Shown: positions 1 through 8,741, counted from the stretch's first letter. The stretch: 32,797 nucleotides of DNA from Lysobacterales bacterium (GCA_015485125.1 WFUE01000138.1:1-32797); one strand, 5' to 3'. The notes: generated by a model not told the origin, from the letters alone. A program made the numbers and translations.

Positions 1-1
1 G

Positions 2-679
2 CGGGTGCCACCACCCACCAGCGCCACGCCCGGTGAAATTTCCCTGGCCCATCACGGCGTGCTGTTTCTGGACGAATTGCCGGAATTTGACCGGCGGGTG
101 CTGGAAGTGCTGCGCGAGCCGCTGGAATCCGGCCAGATCACCATCTCCCGCGCCAGCCGCAAGGCCACCTGGCCGGCCCGCTTCCAGCTCATCGCCGCCA
201 TGAACCCCTGCCCCTGCGGCTATGCCGGTGACTCCACAGGCCGCTGCCATTGCACCGCCGAACAGATACAGCGCTACCGCAACCGCATCTCCGGCCCGCT
301 GCTGGACCGCATCGACCTGCAGGTGGAAGTGCCCCGTGCCCGCTTCGAGGAACTGGCTGGCGGTAACGACATGCCCGAGGAAGAAAGCTCGGCCACCGTG
401 TTGCAACGGGTGGCGCGGGCCCGTGCATTCCAGCAGGCCCGCAATGGCTGTCTCAACGCCCGGCTGGACAACCGGGGCATCGAGCAACATTGCCGGCTGG
501 CCGCGCCGGAACAGGCCCTGCTGGGCAAGGCCATGGAACGGCTGGGCTTTTCAGCCCGGGCCTATCATCGTATTCTCAGGCTGGCACGCACCATAGCCGA
601 CCTTGCGGGCGAAGACCACATTGGCCAGGCTCATCTCAGCGAGGCCCTTTCCCTGCGAACCCTGGACCGGAACCCATGA
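2..679 (+). CDS. comM: ComM/YifB-type Mg-chelatase AAA+ ATPase, 5'-truncated by window edge
   Basis: This is the C-terminal 225 or so residues of a protein that is normally about 500 long; the start lies outside the window. ComM is a hexameric AAA+ helicase that promotes branch migration when incoming DNA integrates during natural transformation. Visible motifs are the Walker B segment LFLDELPEF, the sensor-1 region AAMNPCPCGYAG with its cysteine pair followed by CHC, and the arginine-finger stretch GPLLDRIDLQVEVP. The C-terminal Mg_chelatase_C helical domain follows (SARAYHRILRLARTIADL). The residues just before PGEISLAH read VPPPTSAT, where most family members have a VGGG-type glycine run. 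This lies at the window edge, so I do not interpret it. The stop codon overlaps the ATG of the next gene (ATGA), so the two are probably translationally coupled. Confidence 0.95.
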   Translation, partial: RVPPPTSATPGEISLAHHGVLFLDELPEFDRRVLEVLREPLESGQITISRASRKATWPARFQLIAAMNPCPCGYAGDSTGRCHCTAEQIQRYRNRISGPLLDRIDLQVEVPRARFEELAGGNDMPEEESSATVLQRVARARAFQQARNGCLNARLDNRGIEQHCRLAAPEQALLGKAMERLGFSARAYHRILRLARTIADLAGEDHIGQAHLSEALSLRTLDRNP

Positions 680-1803
680 AAGACATCCACAACCTGCTGA
701 TCAAGGCCCAGAAGGGCGAAGCGCACGCGCAACTGGAGTGTGGTGCCTACTACCTGCATGGGCAGGACAGGGACATGGGCCGGGCCGAATACTGGTTTCG
801 CAAGGCCGCCGAGCAGGGCTTGCCCGAAGGCCAGACCGCGCTGGCCTATGTGCTGGAAACCTTTCACAAGCGCCCGCAAGAGGCAGTCATCTGGCTCAAG
901 CGGGCGGCGGTCAAGGGTCATCCGGACGCCCTCTACCGCATGGCGGTGCTGGGGCTGTGCCAGAAAACGACCGGCATGGAAGGGGAACAGGCGCTGCACT
1001 ACCTGCAACAGGCCAGTGCACAGGGCCATGTGGAAGCGGCGGAACTGGCCGCCTTCTGCCTGCATGTGGGCCGGGGCACGGCCATCCACCGCAAACAGGC
1101 GGCGCAGGCCTTCACCCAGGCCCTGAAACACGGCAGCGTGGCGGCCCGCCTGTGCCTGGCCCAGTGGCTGGAACAGGGCCACGGGCTGGAGCCGGAACCG
1201 GTCTCGGCCTTGCGCGCCTGGCAGGAAGTGGCGCAACGTTGCCCGCAGGCCGAAGCCGAAGTGGAACGGCTGGCCGCCACCCTGCGACCGGAGGAGCGGC
1301 AACTGGCGGAACGCATGAGTGCCCGGCAGGCCGATTGGCCGCCCTTGCAGCAATTGCCGCTCCGGCTGCCCGTGGAGCCGGTCTGCGTACAGGAGCGGCC
1401 CCTGCGGGTGGACTGGCCGGGGCTGGCCCATCCGCTGCTCTGCGCCAACTGGCTGGAAAAATACTGGCGGCGGCCGGAGCGCAAGCTCTGGCACCTGCCG
1501 CGGCGGGCGCATTCCGTTCGCCTGTACTGGCTGCTGGACCAGCTCAGCCCGCGCCTGCTGCAAACAGCCGAGGCCTGCCAGGGCCTGTGGCTGGGCCCGT
1601 ATCGGGCCCTGCCCCGGCCGGAACAGGGCCCGAGCGTGGACCTGCTGCTGCTGCCCCAGGGGCGTGATCGTCAGTATCCGGTCGGCACCGTGCGCATCAG
1701 CACCGGCGAGGATGCCGGCTGGCAGGGTGAAAGTCTGATCGCCCGGCTGGAATACACAGCGGAGCCACTCAGCCCGGGCGACCGTCCAGCCGGGGCGCGG
1801 TGA
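676..1803 (+). CDS. Sel1-repeat (TPR-like) cytoplasmic protein of unknown function
   Basis: The 375-residue product has no signal peptide or membrane segment. The N-terminal half (about residues 10-200) is a series of Sel1-like repeats with the recurrent pattern of a G/A-rich helix pair, for example AEYWFRKAAEQGLPEGQ, AVIWLKRAAVKGHPDA and ALHYLQQASAQGHVEAA. Such arrays are usually protein-protein interaction scaffolds. The C-terminal 170 residues, rich in Trp, Leu and Arg, match nothing I recognise. The ATG at 676 is preferred over earlier in-frame starts because it overlaps the comM stop codon in an ATGA and begins directly before the repeats. Coupling to comM suggests, but does not prove, a role with DNA uptake or recombination. 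Its 3' end overlaps the convergent nnrS gene by 35 bases. Confidence 0.8.
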   Translation: MKDIHNLLIKAQKGEAHAQLECGAYYLHGQDRDMGRAEYWFRKAAEQGLPEGQTALAYVLETFHKRPQEAVIWLKRAAVKGHPDALYRMAVLGLCQKTTGMEGEQALHYLQQASAQGHVEAAELAAFCLHVGRGTAIHRKQAAQAFTQALKHGSVAARLCLAQWLEQGHGLEPEPVSALRAWQEVAQRCPQAEAEVERLAATLRPEERQLAERMSARQADWPPLQQLPLRLPVEPVCVQERPLRVDWPGLAHPLLCANWLEKYWRRPERKLWHLPRRAHSVRLYWLLDQLSPRLLQTAEACQGLWLGPYRALPRPEQGPSVDLLLLPQGRDRQYPVGTVRISTGEDAGWQGESLIARLEYTAEPLSPGDRPAGAR

Positions 1804-2944
1804 GTATCGGGCGGTAGATCCGCAGAAATTCCACCGTGGCCAGTACCCACAAGGCCATGGAAACCTGCACCCACAGGGCCGGTTCTCCCCAGCCGGCCAG
1901 CAGGGGAACGGTACGGAAGGCCGTCGCCAGGCTCATCCACACAAACAGGCGGCCAATACCGGCGGGAGGCTCGTTGACCGCGCGGCCCGTGTGGCCCAGG
2001 CTGACCCGGCTCATCATTGCCAGCGTAATCAGGCCGATACCGCCCACGGCGAGAAAGTGCATGCCGGTCCAGATATTCACCGGCAGCCACAGGCGGGCGG
2101 CCAGCACGGCCAGCCCCAGGATCATCCACAGCTGGGCCAGCCACAGGCTCCAGAGCATGGGATTTTTCCAGATAGCCGGGTGATGCCAGCCTTTCAGGCG
2201 CAGGGCCAGTACGGCAAAGGCCAGCAGTGCCAGCCAGGGCAGCCAGCCGGCGGTGGGGAAGAAGGTCTGTTCGACAAAGATGCCCAGCAGGGCCAGCAGG
2301 CTGGTGAGGTCCATCCAGCGGGCATTGGGCAGGGGGTTTTCCAGCCCCAGGCCACGCTCGATGAAAAAGGGCACTACCCGCCGGCTCATGGTGAGAATCA
2401 GGCCGATGATCAGCCAGAAGCCCCCGTACAGCCCCCAGTGTACGGCTGCCGCGCTCAGCCAGCCCAGCGCGCCGGCGTAGTACAGGCCGTTGCCTACGGC
2501 CAGCAACAGCAGTTTGGCCAGAATGCCGGCCTGCCGCCACTGCCGTACCTGGACAATGGGGCGAGCCACGGCCAGCCACAGGCCGAGGTTGAACAGGCCA
2601 TCGGCCGCGGCCGCCCAGGGCAGGGCCGCGTCACCACCCAGCGGCAGCAGCCGGGCCAGCAGCCAGAGTGCAAACAGGGCGTTGAGGGGGTGGCCACTGG
2701 CGGTTTCCCGCCCGGTCCAGTTGCGTGCCGCGGTCAGCAGAAAACCCGCCACCACGGCCATGGCATAGCCATAGATCATCTCGTGGGCATGCCATTGCAT
2801 GGCCGCCACCGGTGAGAGCATGAAGCGCTGGTGGCCGGCGTAGAACAGCCACCAGAGCACCATGGAGAACGCGCCGTAGAAAGCCGCGCCGAGGAAAAAG
2901 GGGCGAAAACCGCTTTGCCAGAGAGTTTGTGCCGGTGTGCTCAT
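1769..2944 (-). CDS. nnrS: NnrS family heme/copper multi-pass membrane protein
   Basis: The 391-residue protein is almost entirely hydrophobic, with about eleven to twelve predicted membrane segments, and fits the NnrS family in length. The start MSTPAQTLWQSGFRPFFLGA contains the family's GFRPFFLGA motif. QWHAHEMIYGYAMAVVAGFLLTA (residues about 50-72) carries the conserved histidines, and further family-like stretches follow (NWTG, ARRWLPVNIWTGMHFLAVGGIG-type). NnrS proteins are inner-membrane heme and copper proteins that protect against nitric oxide and nitrosylated iron species; the biochemical activity is not settled. I chose the ATG at 2944 because the family motif starts here and an AGGA lies about 10 bases upstream. 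No nir, nor or FNR/NsrR gene is visible nearby. The gene is divergent from a GntR regulator across about 97 bp. Confidence 0.9.
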   Translation of the reverse strand: MSTPAQTLWQSGFRPFFLGAAFYGAFSMVLWWLFYAGHQRFMLSPVAAMQWHAHEMIYGYAMAVVAGFLLTAARNWTGRETASGHPLNALFALWLLARLLPLGGDAALPWAAAADGLFNLGLWLAVARPIVQVRQWRQAGILAKLLLLAVGNGLYYAGALGWLSAAAVHWGLYGGFWLIIGLILTMSRRVVPFFIERGLGLENPLPNARWMDLTSLLALLGIFVEQTFFPTAGWLPWLALLAFAVLALRLKGWHHPAIWKNPMLWSLWLAQLWMILGLAVLAARLWLPVNIWTGMHFLAVGGIGLITLAMMSRVSLGHTGRAVNEPPAGIGRLFVWMSLATAFRTVPLLAGWGEPALWVQVSMALWVLATVEFLRIYRPILTAPRLDGRPG

Positions 2945-3041
2945 GGTGCTGATCCTGTGGTCTGGATGATGCGGTTGCACAGTATACCCAAAGGCTGCTT
3001 TGCATGAATTGCGGGGGTAGCGGGCCGGCAGCGCCTTTGCT

Positions 3042-3791
3042 ATGGTGCGCCGCATGAGCCGCACCCCCCGTTATGTCGAAATTCGTGAATACCTGCGCAA
3101 GCTGCTGGATGAGGGCAGCTTGCAGCCGGGTGATCGCATTCCCACCGAGGCGCAGTTATGCGAGCAGTTTGGGGTCAGCCGCATGACCGTGAACAAGGCC
3201 GTGCGCGATCTGGTGCGGGAAGGCCGCTTGTTGCGCCGTGCCCGGGCCGGCACCATGGTGCAGGCCCCCAGAGGCGAGCTGCCACTGCACGCCATCCGCA
3301 ACATTGCCGAGGAAGTGCGCCAGCGTGGCCATGCCTACAGTGGCGAAGTGTTGCGGCTGGAAGCAGCACGGGCCGATGCGCGGCTGGCTCGTGCCCTGCG
3401 GGTAGCCGAGGGGGAACGCCTGTATCATTCCCTGATCGTGCACCGGGAAGATGGCCTGCCCATCCAGCTGGAAGACCGCTATGTGCTGGCTGATTGCGCG
3501 CCGGGCTATCTCAAGCAGGATTTCAGCCGCAACACGCCCAATGCCTTTCTCACCCGCCTGTGCCCGGCCCAGGCGGTGGAACACCGGGTGGAAGCGGTTC
3601 TGCCCAGTGAAAAACAGGCCCACTGGCTGCAAATGGAACGTACGGAGCCTTGTCTGCGGGTGTTGCGCCGTACCTGGGCGGCGGACCGGTTGATGTCCTA
3701 CGCGGAGTTGCTGCACCCCGGCAGCCGCTACAGCCTGCACAGCCTGTCCGGGCCGCTGGATGGGCAAGGCCCGGACGCAGCACTCAGGTGA
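3042..3791 (+). CDS. GntR-family regulator, HutC subfamily (HTH + UTRA effector domain)
   Basis: The 249-residue protein has an N-terminal winged-helix HTH (about 10-75, with DRIPTEAQLCEQFGVSRMTVNKAVRDL) and a UTRA ligand-binding domain (about 95-240). The UTRA part strongly recalls HutC: INVHREDG-type LIVHREDGLPIQLEDRY, GYLKQDFSRNTPNAFLTRLCPAQAVEHRVEA and LLHPGSRYSL. HutC represses histidine utilisation genes and is released by urocanate, but no hut genes are present here. Instead it is divergent from nnrS, which makes nnrS its most likely local target. The start may be the ATG at 3042 or the one at 3054; neither has a clear Shine-Dalgarno. The shared 97-bp region contains a GTATAC hexamer (2982-2987) but no convincing long palindrome. 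The effector is unknown. Confidence 0.88.
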   Translation: MVRRMSRTPRYVEIREYLRKLLDEGSLQPGDRIPTEAQLCEQFGVSRMTVNKAVRDLVREGRLLRRARAGTMVQAPRGELPLHAIRNIAEEVRQRGHAYSGEVLRLEAARADARLARALRVAEGERLYHSLIVHREDGLPIQLEDRYVLADCAPGYLKQDFSRNTPNAFLTRLCPAQAVEHRVEAVLPSEKQAHWLQMERTEPCLRVLRRTWAADRLMSYAELLHPGSRYSLHSLSGPLDGQGPDAALR

Positions 3792-3797
3792 CGCGCT

Positions 3798-4628
3798 TCA
3801 GAGAAAGTCGAAGGTATAGGTCACTACTTGCCGGCCCGGGTCCAGGGTTTCCAGTACTACCGGTACCAGCTGGCCGGGCGGCATGCCCGCCGCCAGAGCC
3901 TTGGGATCCTGGAGGTATTCCTGCGGACGGAAACGGCGCATGGCCACCACTTGTTCATCCAGATCCGATAGTTTCAGCTCGATGATGGGCCAGGGCTGGG
4001 GCCGTTCGTCCTGATTGACCATGGTGACGGAAATCAGCATGGCCCCCTGCACGCTGGGGTGAGCCTGCAGGCTGGTGTCCACGGCCTGGATGCGTTCCGG
4101 GTGGCGTTCCACGCTCAGTTCACAGGGCAGGGTGCTGCAGGCCTTTTCCACCAGCTCGGCGGTGGCCGGCAGCCGGGCCAGCGCGCCACGCCCCAGCCAG
4201 GCGGCTTGCAGCAGTGCGGTGATACTCAGCAGGGCCACCGCCAGCCGCCAGGGCCAGCGTTTTTCATGGCAGGCGGCACGGGCACGTGGCAGGGGCAGAT
4301 CGATTTCTTCTTCTGCCAGCGACGGCAGCGGGTCGTCGTTTTCCAGTGGCGGGTCGATGGCCGGTTCCACATCGGTGTGCTCGGGCAATTCCGGTTCGGG
4401 CTCCAGTGGCAGGGCCGGTTGCGGGTTCTTCTCGGCGGGTACCGGGGTGGCCACCAGTGTGTCATCTTCGGCCCGTTCACGGGTTTCCAGTTCCGGCACC
4501 CGGTCGCGCAGGGTGCCGGTGGCACGAAAATGATGGCCGCAGACACCGCAGCGCACCACGCCGTGGGCCTGCAGCTGTTCGGCCCGCAGGCGGTAGATGG
4601 ACAGGCAGGCGGGGCACTGGCTATACAT
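3798..4628 (-). CDS. Zinc-ribbon and DUF3426 domain single-pass membrane protein
   Basis: The 276-residue protein starts MYSQCPACLSIYRL, with two CxxC pairs at residues 5/8 and 27/30 forming a small zinc ribbon (MJ0042-type). An acidic, proline-rich linker (about 45-115) follows, then one membrane helix (about 125-146) and a C-terminal DUF3426 domain ending in TYTFDFL. The expected topology is a cytoplasmic zinc ribbon with the DUF3426 domain in the periplasm. Function is unknown. The gene is commonly found directly downstream of prmA in gammaproteobacteria; here the gap is 17 bp and both are probably one transcript. In Pseudomonas-type genomes dusB-fis follows, but here the operon ends and meets the GntR gene tail to tail 6 bp away. 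ATG 4628 is chosen because it opens the zinc ribbon. Confidence 0.88.
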   Translation of the reverse strand: MYSQCPACLSIYRLRAEQLQAHGVVRCGVCGHHFRATGTLRDRVPELETRERAEDDTLVATPVPAEKNPQPALPLEPEPELPEHTDVEPAIDPPLENDDPLPSLAEEEIDLPLPRARAACHEKRWPWRLAVALLSITALLQAAWLGRGALARLPATAELVEKACSTLPCELSVERHPERIQAVDTSLQAHPSVQGAMLISVTMVNQDERPQPWPIIELKLSDLDEQVVAMRRFRPQEYLQDPKALAAGMPPGQLVPVVLETLDPGRQVVTYTFDFL

Positions 4629-4645
4629 GCGCGGTTGGTCTCGCT

Positions 4646-5518
4646 TCAGGGGCGGGCAAATACCAGCCGAACCCAGTCGTCCTGGTTTTCCTGGTGTTGA
4701 AAGCGAAGATGGGGCGCATAGGCATTCCGTACCGTATCGGCTTGATCTGCCAGTATACCCGAAAGTACCAGCGTACCGCCGGTGGCGACCCGCGTGGCCA
4801 GGGTTTCCGCCAGCGCGCACAGGGGGCCGGCGAGGATATTGGCCAGTACCAGTGGGTAGTCGCCGGCAGGCTGGTTTTCCGGGGTATGCACCGTGAGCCG
4901 GTCCTGCAGACCGTTGCGGCGGGCGTTTTCCAGGCTGGCTTCCAGCGCCTGCGGGTCAATGTCCACACCCGTGGCCTGTTCGGCGCCCAGCAGCAGGGCG
5001 GCCAGGGCCAGCACGCCGGAACCACAGCCGTAATCCAGTACTTTCATGCCTTCGGGCGGATGAGCATCCAGCCACCGCAGGCAGAGGGCGGTGGTGGCAT
5101 GGGTGCCGGTGCCGAAGGCCAGGCCAGGGTCCAGATGCAGAACCACTTCCGCCGCTTCCGGCACGGCGTGGCTGGAGGGTACGATCCACAAGCGCCGGCC
5201 AAAGCGCATGGGCTGGAACTGATCCATCCAGGCCCGTTCCCAGGCCTGGTTGTGCACGGTTTCCACGCCCAGCCACTGGACGCCGGGGCGGGCTTCCAGC
5301 GCCGGGCGCAGTGCGTTCAGGTCCTTTTCGGCCTCGAACAGGCCCTTGAGGATCACTTCATCCCAGACGGGCTGTTCACCCGGTGCCGGTTCCAGCAGGG
5401 GCTGGTCTTCGGCGTCCAGCCAGGTGACCGACAGGGCACCGGCTTCCTCCAGTTGTTGCTGGATGGCCTCGGCCTCGGTACCCGGCAGGCGCAGGGCCAG
5501 TTGCTGCCAGTGGCTCAT
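4646..5518 (-). CDS. prmA: Ribosomal protein L11 methyltransferase
   Basis: PrmA is a cytoplasmic SAM-dependent enzyme that trimethylates several amino groups of ribosomal protein L11. The 290-residue length matches the family. The N-terminal substrate-recognition domain (about 1-100) includes [11 protein letters not shown]. It is followed by the signature [15 protein letters not shown] (129-143), the SAM-binding motif [10 protein letters not shown] (160-168), an acidic [10 protein letters not shown] and the ANILAGPL segment. The start codon overlaps the accC stop (ATGA), so translation is coupled. It lies fourth in the aroQ-accB-accC-prmA-DUF3426 operon. Confidence 0.97.
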   Translation of the reverse strand: MSHWQQLALRLPGTEAEAIQQQLEEAGALSVTWLDAEDQPLLEPAPGEQPVWDEVILKGLFEAEKDLNALRPALEARPGVQWLGVETVHNQAWERAWMDQFQPMRFGRRLWIVPSSHAVPEAAEVVLHLDPGLAFGTGTHATTALCLRWLDAHPPEGMKVLDYGCGSGVLALAALLLGAEQATGVDIDPQALEASLENARRNGLQDRLTVHTPENQPAGDYPLVLANILAGPLCALAETLATRVATGGTLVLSGILADQADTVRNAYAPHLRFQHQENQDDWVRLVFARP

Positions 5519-6873
5519 GAATTTTCTTCGATATAGGCCTTGAGGCGCTCTTCCAGATAGTGGATGTTCATCCCGCCCTGCACGAATCCGGGATCGGTCA
5601 TGATGCGCTGGTGCAGCGGGATGTTGGTGGTGATGCCGTCGATGACCAGTTCGGAAAGGGCCAGGCGCATGCGGGCAATGGCCATTTCGCGGGTCTCGCC
5701 ATGCACGATCAGCTTGCCCACCATGGAGTCATAGTGGGGTGGCACGCTGTAGCCGGCATACAGGTGGGTATCCACGCGCACGCCCGGCCCGCCCGGCGAG
5801 TGGAAATGTTCGATCTTGCCCGGTGAGGGCATGAAGGTCAGCGGATGTTCGGCATTGATACGGCATTCAATGGCGTGGCCGTTGAACTGGATGTCTTCCT
5901 GCTTCCAGGGCAGCGGCTCGCCGGCGGCCACCAGCAGCTGGGCCTGTACCAGGTCCATCTGGGTAATGCGTTCGGTCACCGGATGTTCCACCTGGATGCG
6001 GGTGTTCATTTCGATGAAATAGAACTCGCCATCCTCGTAGAGAAACTCGAAGGTACCGGCCCCGCGATAGCCGATGCGCTTGCAGGCTTCCACACAGACC
6101 GCGCCGATCTCGGCCCGCTGTTTGGGGGTGATGCCGGGGGCGGGCGCTTCTTCCACCACTTTCTGGTGCCGGCGCTGCATGGAGCAGTCGCGTTCGCCGA
6201 AATGCACGGCGTTGCCATGTTCATCGGCCATGACCTGAATTTCGATATGGCGCGGGTTCTGCAGGAACTTCTCCATGTAGACGGTGGAATCACCGAAGGC
6301 GGCACCGGCTTCCTGGCGGGTGGTGGCGATGGCGTTCATCAGCGCCATTTCGGTATGCACCACGCGCATGCCGCGCCCGCCGCCGCCACCGGCGGCCTTG
6401 ATGATGACCGGGTAGCCGATGCGTTCGGCGATGCGCTGGTTTTCTTCCGGGTCGTCGCCCAGCGGGCCGCCGGAACCGGGCACGGTGGGGACGCCGGCAT
6501 CCTTCATGGCCTGGATGGCGGTGACCTTGTCCCCCATCATGCGGATGGTTTCCGAGCGCGGGCCGATGAAGATGAAGCCGGATTTTTCCACCCGCTCGGC
6601 AAAATCGGCATTTTCCGAGAGAAAGCCGTAGCCGGGGTGAATGGCCACGGCATCGGAGACTTCCGCCGCACTGATGATGGCGGGAATGTTCAGATAACTG
6701 TCGGTGCCGGGGGCCGGACCGATGCAGATGGATTCATCCGCCATGCCCACATGCTTGAGGTTGCGGTCCACGGTGGAGTGCACGGCCACGGTCTTGATGC
6801 CCAGTGTGTGGCAGGCGCGCAGGATACGCAGGGCGATTTCGCCCCGGTTGGCAATGACGACCTTATCCAGCAT
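5515..6873 (-). CDS. accC: Acetyl-CoA carboxylase biotin carboxylase subunit
   Basis: AccC carboxylates the biotin carried by AccB using ATP and bicarbonate, the first half-reaction of malonyl-CoA synthesis for fatty acids. The 452-residue protein has the full family layout. It has an N-terminal biotin carboxylase domain starting [17 protein letters not shown], then an ATP-grasp domain with the glycine loop [10 protein letters not shown] (161-170). The catalytic metal/substrate segment [14 protein letters not shown] lies near residues 288-301, and the C-terminal domain closes the protein. No key residue appears lost. It starts 11 bp after accB and overlaps prmA by 4 bp. Confidence 0.98.
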   Translation of the reverse strand: MLDKVVIANRGEIALRILRACHTLGIKTVAVHSTVDRNLKHVGMADESICIGPAPGTDSYLNIPAIISAAEVSDAVAIHPGYGFLSENADFAERVEKSGFIFIGPRSETIRMMGDKVTAIQAMKDAGVPTVPGSGGPLGDDPEENQRIAERIGYPVIIKAAGGGGGRGMRVVHTEMALMNAIATTRQEAGAAFGDSTVYMEKFLQNPRHIEIQVMADEHGNAVHFGERDCSMQRRHQKVVEEAPAPGITPKQRAEIGAVCVEACKRIGYRGAGTFEFLYEDGEFYFIEMNTRIQVEHPVTERITQMDLVQAQLLVAAGEPLPWKQEDIQFNGHAIECRINAEHPLTFMPSPGKIEHFHSPGGPGVRVDTHLYAGYSVPPHYDSMVGKLIVHGETREMAIARMRLALSELVIDGITTNIPLHQRIMTDPGFVQGGMNIHYLEERLKAYIEENS

Positions 6874-6884
6874 GGGACACCCGC

Positions 6885-7352
6885 TCAGCCTTCACGCACG
6901 AGAAACAGGGGCTGGTCGAATTCCACCGGCTGGCCGTTTTCCACCAGAATGGCGGTGATGGTGCCGCTGACTTCCGCTTCGATCTGGTTGAACATTTTCA
7001 TCGCTTCGATGATGCACAGCGGGTCGCCGGCCTGGATGGTATCGCCCACTTTGACGAATGGCGGCGCATCCGGAGAAGGCGCGGCGTAGAAAGTGCCCAC
7101 CATGGGGGAGCGGATGGGCGTGCCCTCGGTTTCCGCGGGTGCGGCATCCGTGGCCGGCAGGGCGGCGGGAGCCTCGGGTGCGGCTGCCGGCGCGGCCGGA
7201 ACGATGGTCTGGGCCGGCATGGGCGCAACCGCCGGGGCGGCGGAGCCGAAACGGGACAGGCGAACGGATTCCTCCCCTTCATGAATTTCCAGTTCGGCCA
7301 GGCCGGAATCTTCCAGCAGATCGATCAGCTTCTTGATTTTGCGAATGTCCAT
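6885..7352 (-). CDS. accB: Acetyl-CoA carboxylase biotin carboxyl carrier protein
   Basis: The 155-residue carrier has an N-terminal helical region ([18 protein letters not shown]), a flexible Ala/Pro-rich linker (about 37-78), and a C-terminal biotinyl domain. The biotin-accepting lysine is Lys119 in EAMKM; the residue after that motif is Phe where many orthologues have Met. BirA attaches biotin here, so this product is the main consumer of the pathway encoded at 19.2-23.9 kb. The gene sits 15 bp after aroQ and 11 bp before accC. Length and domain order are normal. Confidence 0.97.
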   Translation of the reverse strand: MDIRKIKKLIDLLEDSGLAELEIHEGEESVRLSRFGSAAPAVAPMPAQTIVPAAPAAAPEAPAALPATDAAPAETEGTPIRSPMVGTFYAAPSPDAPPFVKVGDTIQAGDPLCIIEAMKMFNQIEAEVSGTITAILVENGQPVEFDQPLFLVREG

Positions 7353-7367
7353 GAAACACCCTTGTTG

Positions 7368-7811
7368 TTATGGTTGCGCCAGATCATGGCAGGCGGCCTG
7401 CAAGGCCAGACTGTAGCCCAAAGGCCCCAGGCCCACGATGACCCCGCGCGCGACATCGGAGAAATAGGAATGGTGACGAAAGGACTCCCGGGCATGCACA
7501 TTGGAGAGGTGGATCTCGATAAAGGGCAAATCCACTGCCAGCAGGGCATCGCGCAGGGCCACCGAGGTGTGAGTGAAGGCGGCCGGGTTGATCAGGATAT
7601 AGGCGGTACCATCCTGACCAGCCGCCTGGATGCGTTCCACCAGCGCATGCTCGGCATTGCTTTGCAGGTGCTCGAGCCGGTGGCCGTGTGATTCCGCTTC
7701 GGCGCGCAACTGTGCCACAATCTGGTCCAGGGTCTGCCGGCCATAATGGTCGGGTTCTCGCCGGCCCAGCAGGTTGAGATTGGGGCCGTTGATCAACAGC
7801 AGTTGCGCCAT
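7368..7811 (-). CDS. aroQ: Type II 3-dehydroquinate dehydratase
   Basis: AroQ dehydrates 3-dehydroquinate to 3-dehydroshikimate, the third step of the shikimate pathway. The 147-residue product matches the small dodecameric type II enzymes. Visible motifs are [17 protein letters not shown] (8-24, containing the catalytic Tyr23 and lid arginines), [13 protein letters not shown] (49-61) and [17 protein letters not shown] (74-90). [20 protein letters not shown] (99-118) holds the catalytic His101. The ATG at 7811 is preferred to upstream starts because it opens directly on the family N-terminus and has AAGG about 6 bases upstream. It is the first gene of the accBC operon. Confidence 0.96.
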   Translation of the reverse strand: MAQLLLINGPNLNLLGRREPDHYGRQTLDQIVAQLRAEAESHGHRLEHLQSNAEHALVERIQAAGQDGTAYILINPAAFTHTSVALRDALLAVDLPFIEIHLSNVHARESFRHHSYFSDVARGVIVGLGPLGYSLALQAACHDLAQP

Positions 7812-7841
7812 GCGATACCTTGTGCGTTTTCGGGAGTCCAG

Positions 7842-7867
7842 GTGCCGGGCTTGAGGTGGCCCGGCAC
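7842..7867 (-). promoter_or_regulatory. Strong hairpin in the aroQ-accBC leader
   Basis: A perfect 9-bp inverted repeat, GTGCCGGGC and GCCCGGCAC, is separated by 8 bases and lies 31 bases upstream of the aroQ start codon. No T-run follows on the minus strand, so it is not a simple intrinsic terminator. It could be a leader RNA stem that affects stability or elongation, or a protein-binding dyad. I see no known riboswitch. Confidence 0.45.
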
Positions 7868-7971
7868 GCGTGCGGCAAGTTTGCATGAGAAAAAAGAACA
7901 TGTCCAGTTCTCTGCAAGATTTCCGAAATTGACTGGCGGTTCGCTGCAAAGTTTACACAGGAGGCCATACG

Positions 7972-8706
7972 GTGGTGTATGGAGAAAAATGGTTGCAGCT
8001 CAGTGATTTTCATCTGGGCGCCGGGGAAGATTTCCGCATGAACGGCCACCATGTCCGTCAGCGGGCCCGAGCCCTGCTGCCCATGATGCAACGGGCGGAC
8101 CACATCCTCCTGAGTGGCGATCTTTCCGAAGACGGTTCTGTCGAGAGCTATCACTTCTTGTTGGAGTTGCTGCAACAGACTCCGGCCAAAGTCTGGGCCA
8201 TCGCCGGCAATCATGATGATCGGGGCACCCTGTTCGAGGTGCTGGGCCCGCGGCTGGAAAATACCGCGACCGTCGAACTGGCCCATTGGCAACTGCGGTT
8301 GCTGGACAGCAGCAGCAACCGCATCAGCCCGGAAAGCCGGCAACGGCTGCAGGCAGCGGCTCAGGCACAAAAGCCGCTGGCGGTGTTTCTGCATCATCAC
8401 CCTTTACCCTGCGGCTCGGCCTGGATGGACCAGTATCTGCTGCAAGATGCCGAAGCGCTGTTGCGGATTTTCGATGGCTTGCCCACGCTGAAAACCGTGG
8501 GTTTCGGCCATGTCCATCAGGCCCTGAACTGGTGGCGGGGCGGGGTCGGCTACCATGCCGGGCCTGCGGCGGCCTATGCGGTTGCGCCCTACAGCGAGAC
8601 CTTCCGGCTGCAGGAATCCGTGCCTGCCGGCCGCTGGTGGCACTTTTTGCCCGGAGGGCAATACCACACCTGGCTGGAGGATGCGGCTGGAGCCGGGTCC
8701 GGCTGA
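7972..8706 (+). CDS. Metallophosphoesterase, CpdA-like (putative 3',5'-cyclic-AMP phosphodiesterase)
   Basis: The 244-residue protein carries the complete calcineurin-like metal site: DFH (12-14), GD (49-50), GNHDD (79-83), HHH (141-143) and GHVH (179-182). The layout and the text GDLSEDGS...GNHDD...HHHP...GSAWMDQ resemble class III cyclic nucleotide phosphodiesterases (CpdA/Icc), which hydrolyse cAMP in the cytoplasm. The C-terminal third is shorter than usual for CpdA, so the substrate is not certain. The GTG start is supported by a near-perfect Shine-Dalgarno CAGGAGG at 7958-7964 with a 7-base spacer. The gene is divergent from aroQ. Confidence 0.85.
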   Translation: MVYGEKWLQLSDFHLGAGEDFRMNGHHVRQRARALLPMMQRADHILLSGDLSEDGSVESYHFLLELLQQTPAKVWAIAGNHDDRGTLFEVLGPRLENTATVELAHWQLRLLDSSSNRISPESRQRLQAAAQAQKPLAVFLHHHPLPCGSAWMDQYLLQDAEALLRIFDGLPTLKTVGFGHVHQALNWWRGGVGYHAGPAAAYAVAPYSETFRLQESVPAGRWWHFLPGGQYHTWLEDAAGAGSG

Positions 8707-8741
8707 CTGCTACCATAGCCCTTCATGCCACGGACACCGCC

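Noticed and set aside
2-28. VPPPTSAT in place of the usual VGGG-type loop of ComM as a functional change
   Set aside because: It lies at the very edge of the window, with too little context to exclude alignment or sequence-end effects.
2975-2994. GTATAC-centred sequence in the nnrS/GntR gap as the regulator's operator, and a link with the GTATACAT palindrome at 31633
   Set aside because: Symmetry extends only over the central hexamer here, and GTATAC also occurs elsewhere in the window (for example near 15112).
7929-7957. TTGACT-N17-TTTACA as the promoter of the CpdA-like gene
   Set aside because: Transcription would start near 7964, removing the strong Shine-Dalgarno at 7958-7964 from the mRNA. 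The promoter probably lies further upstream.
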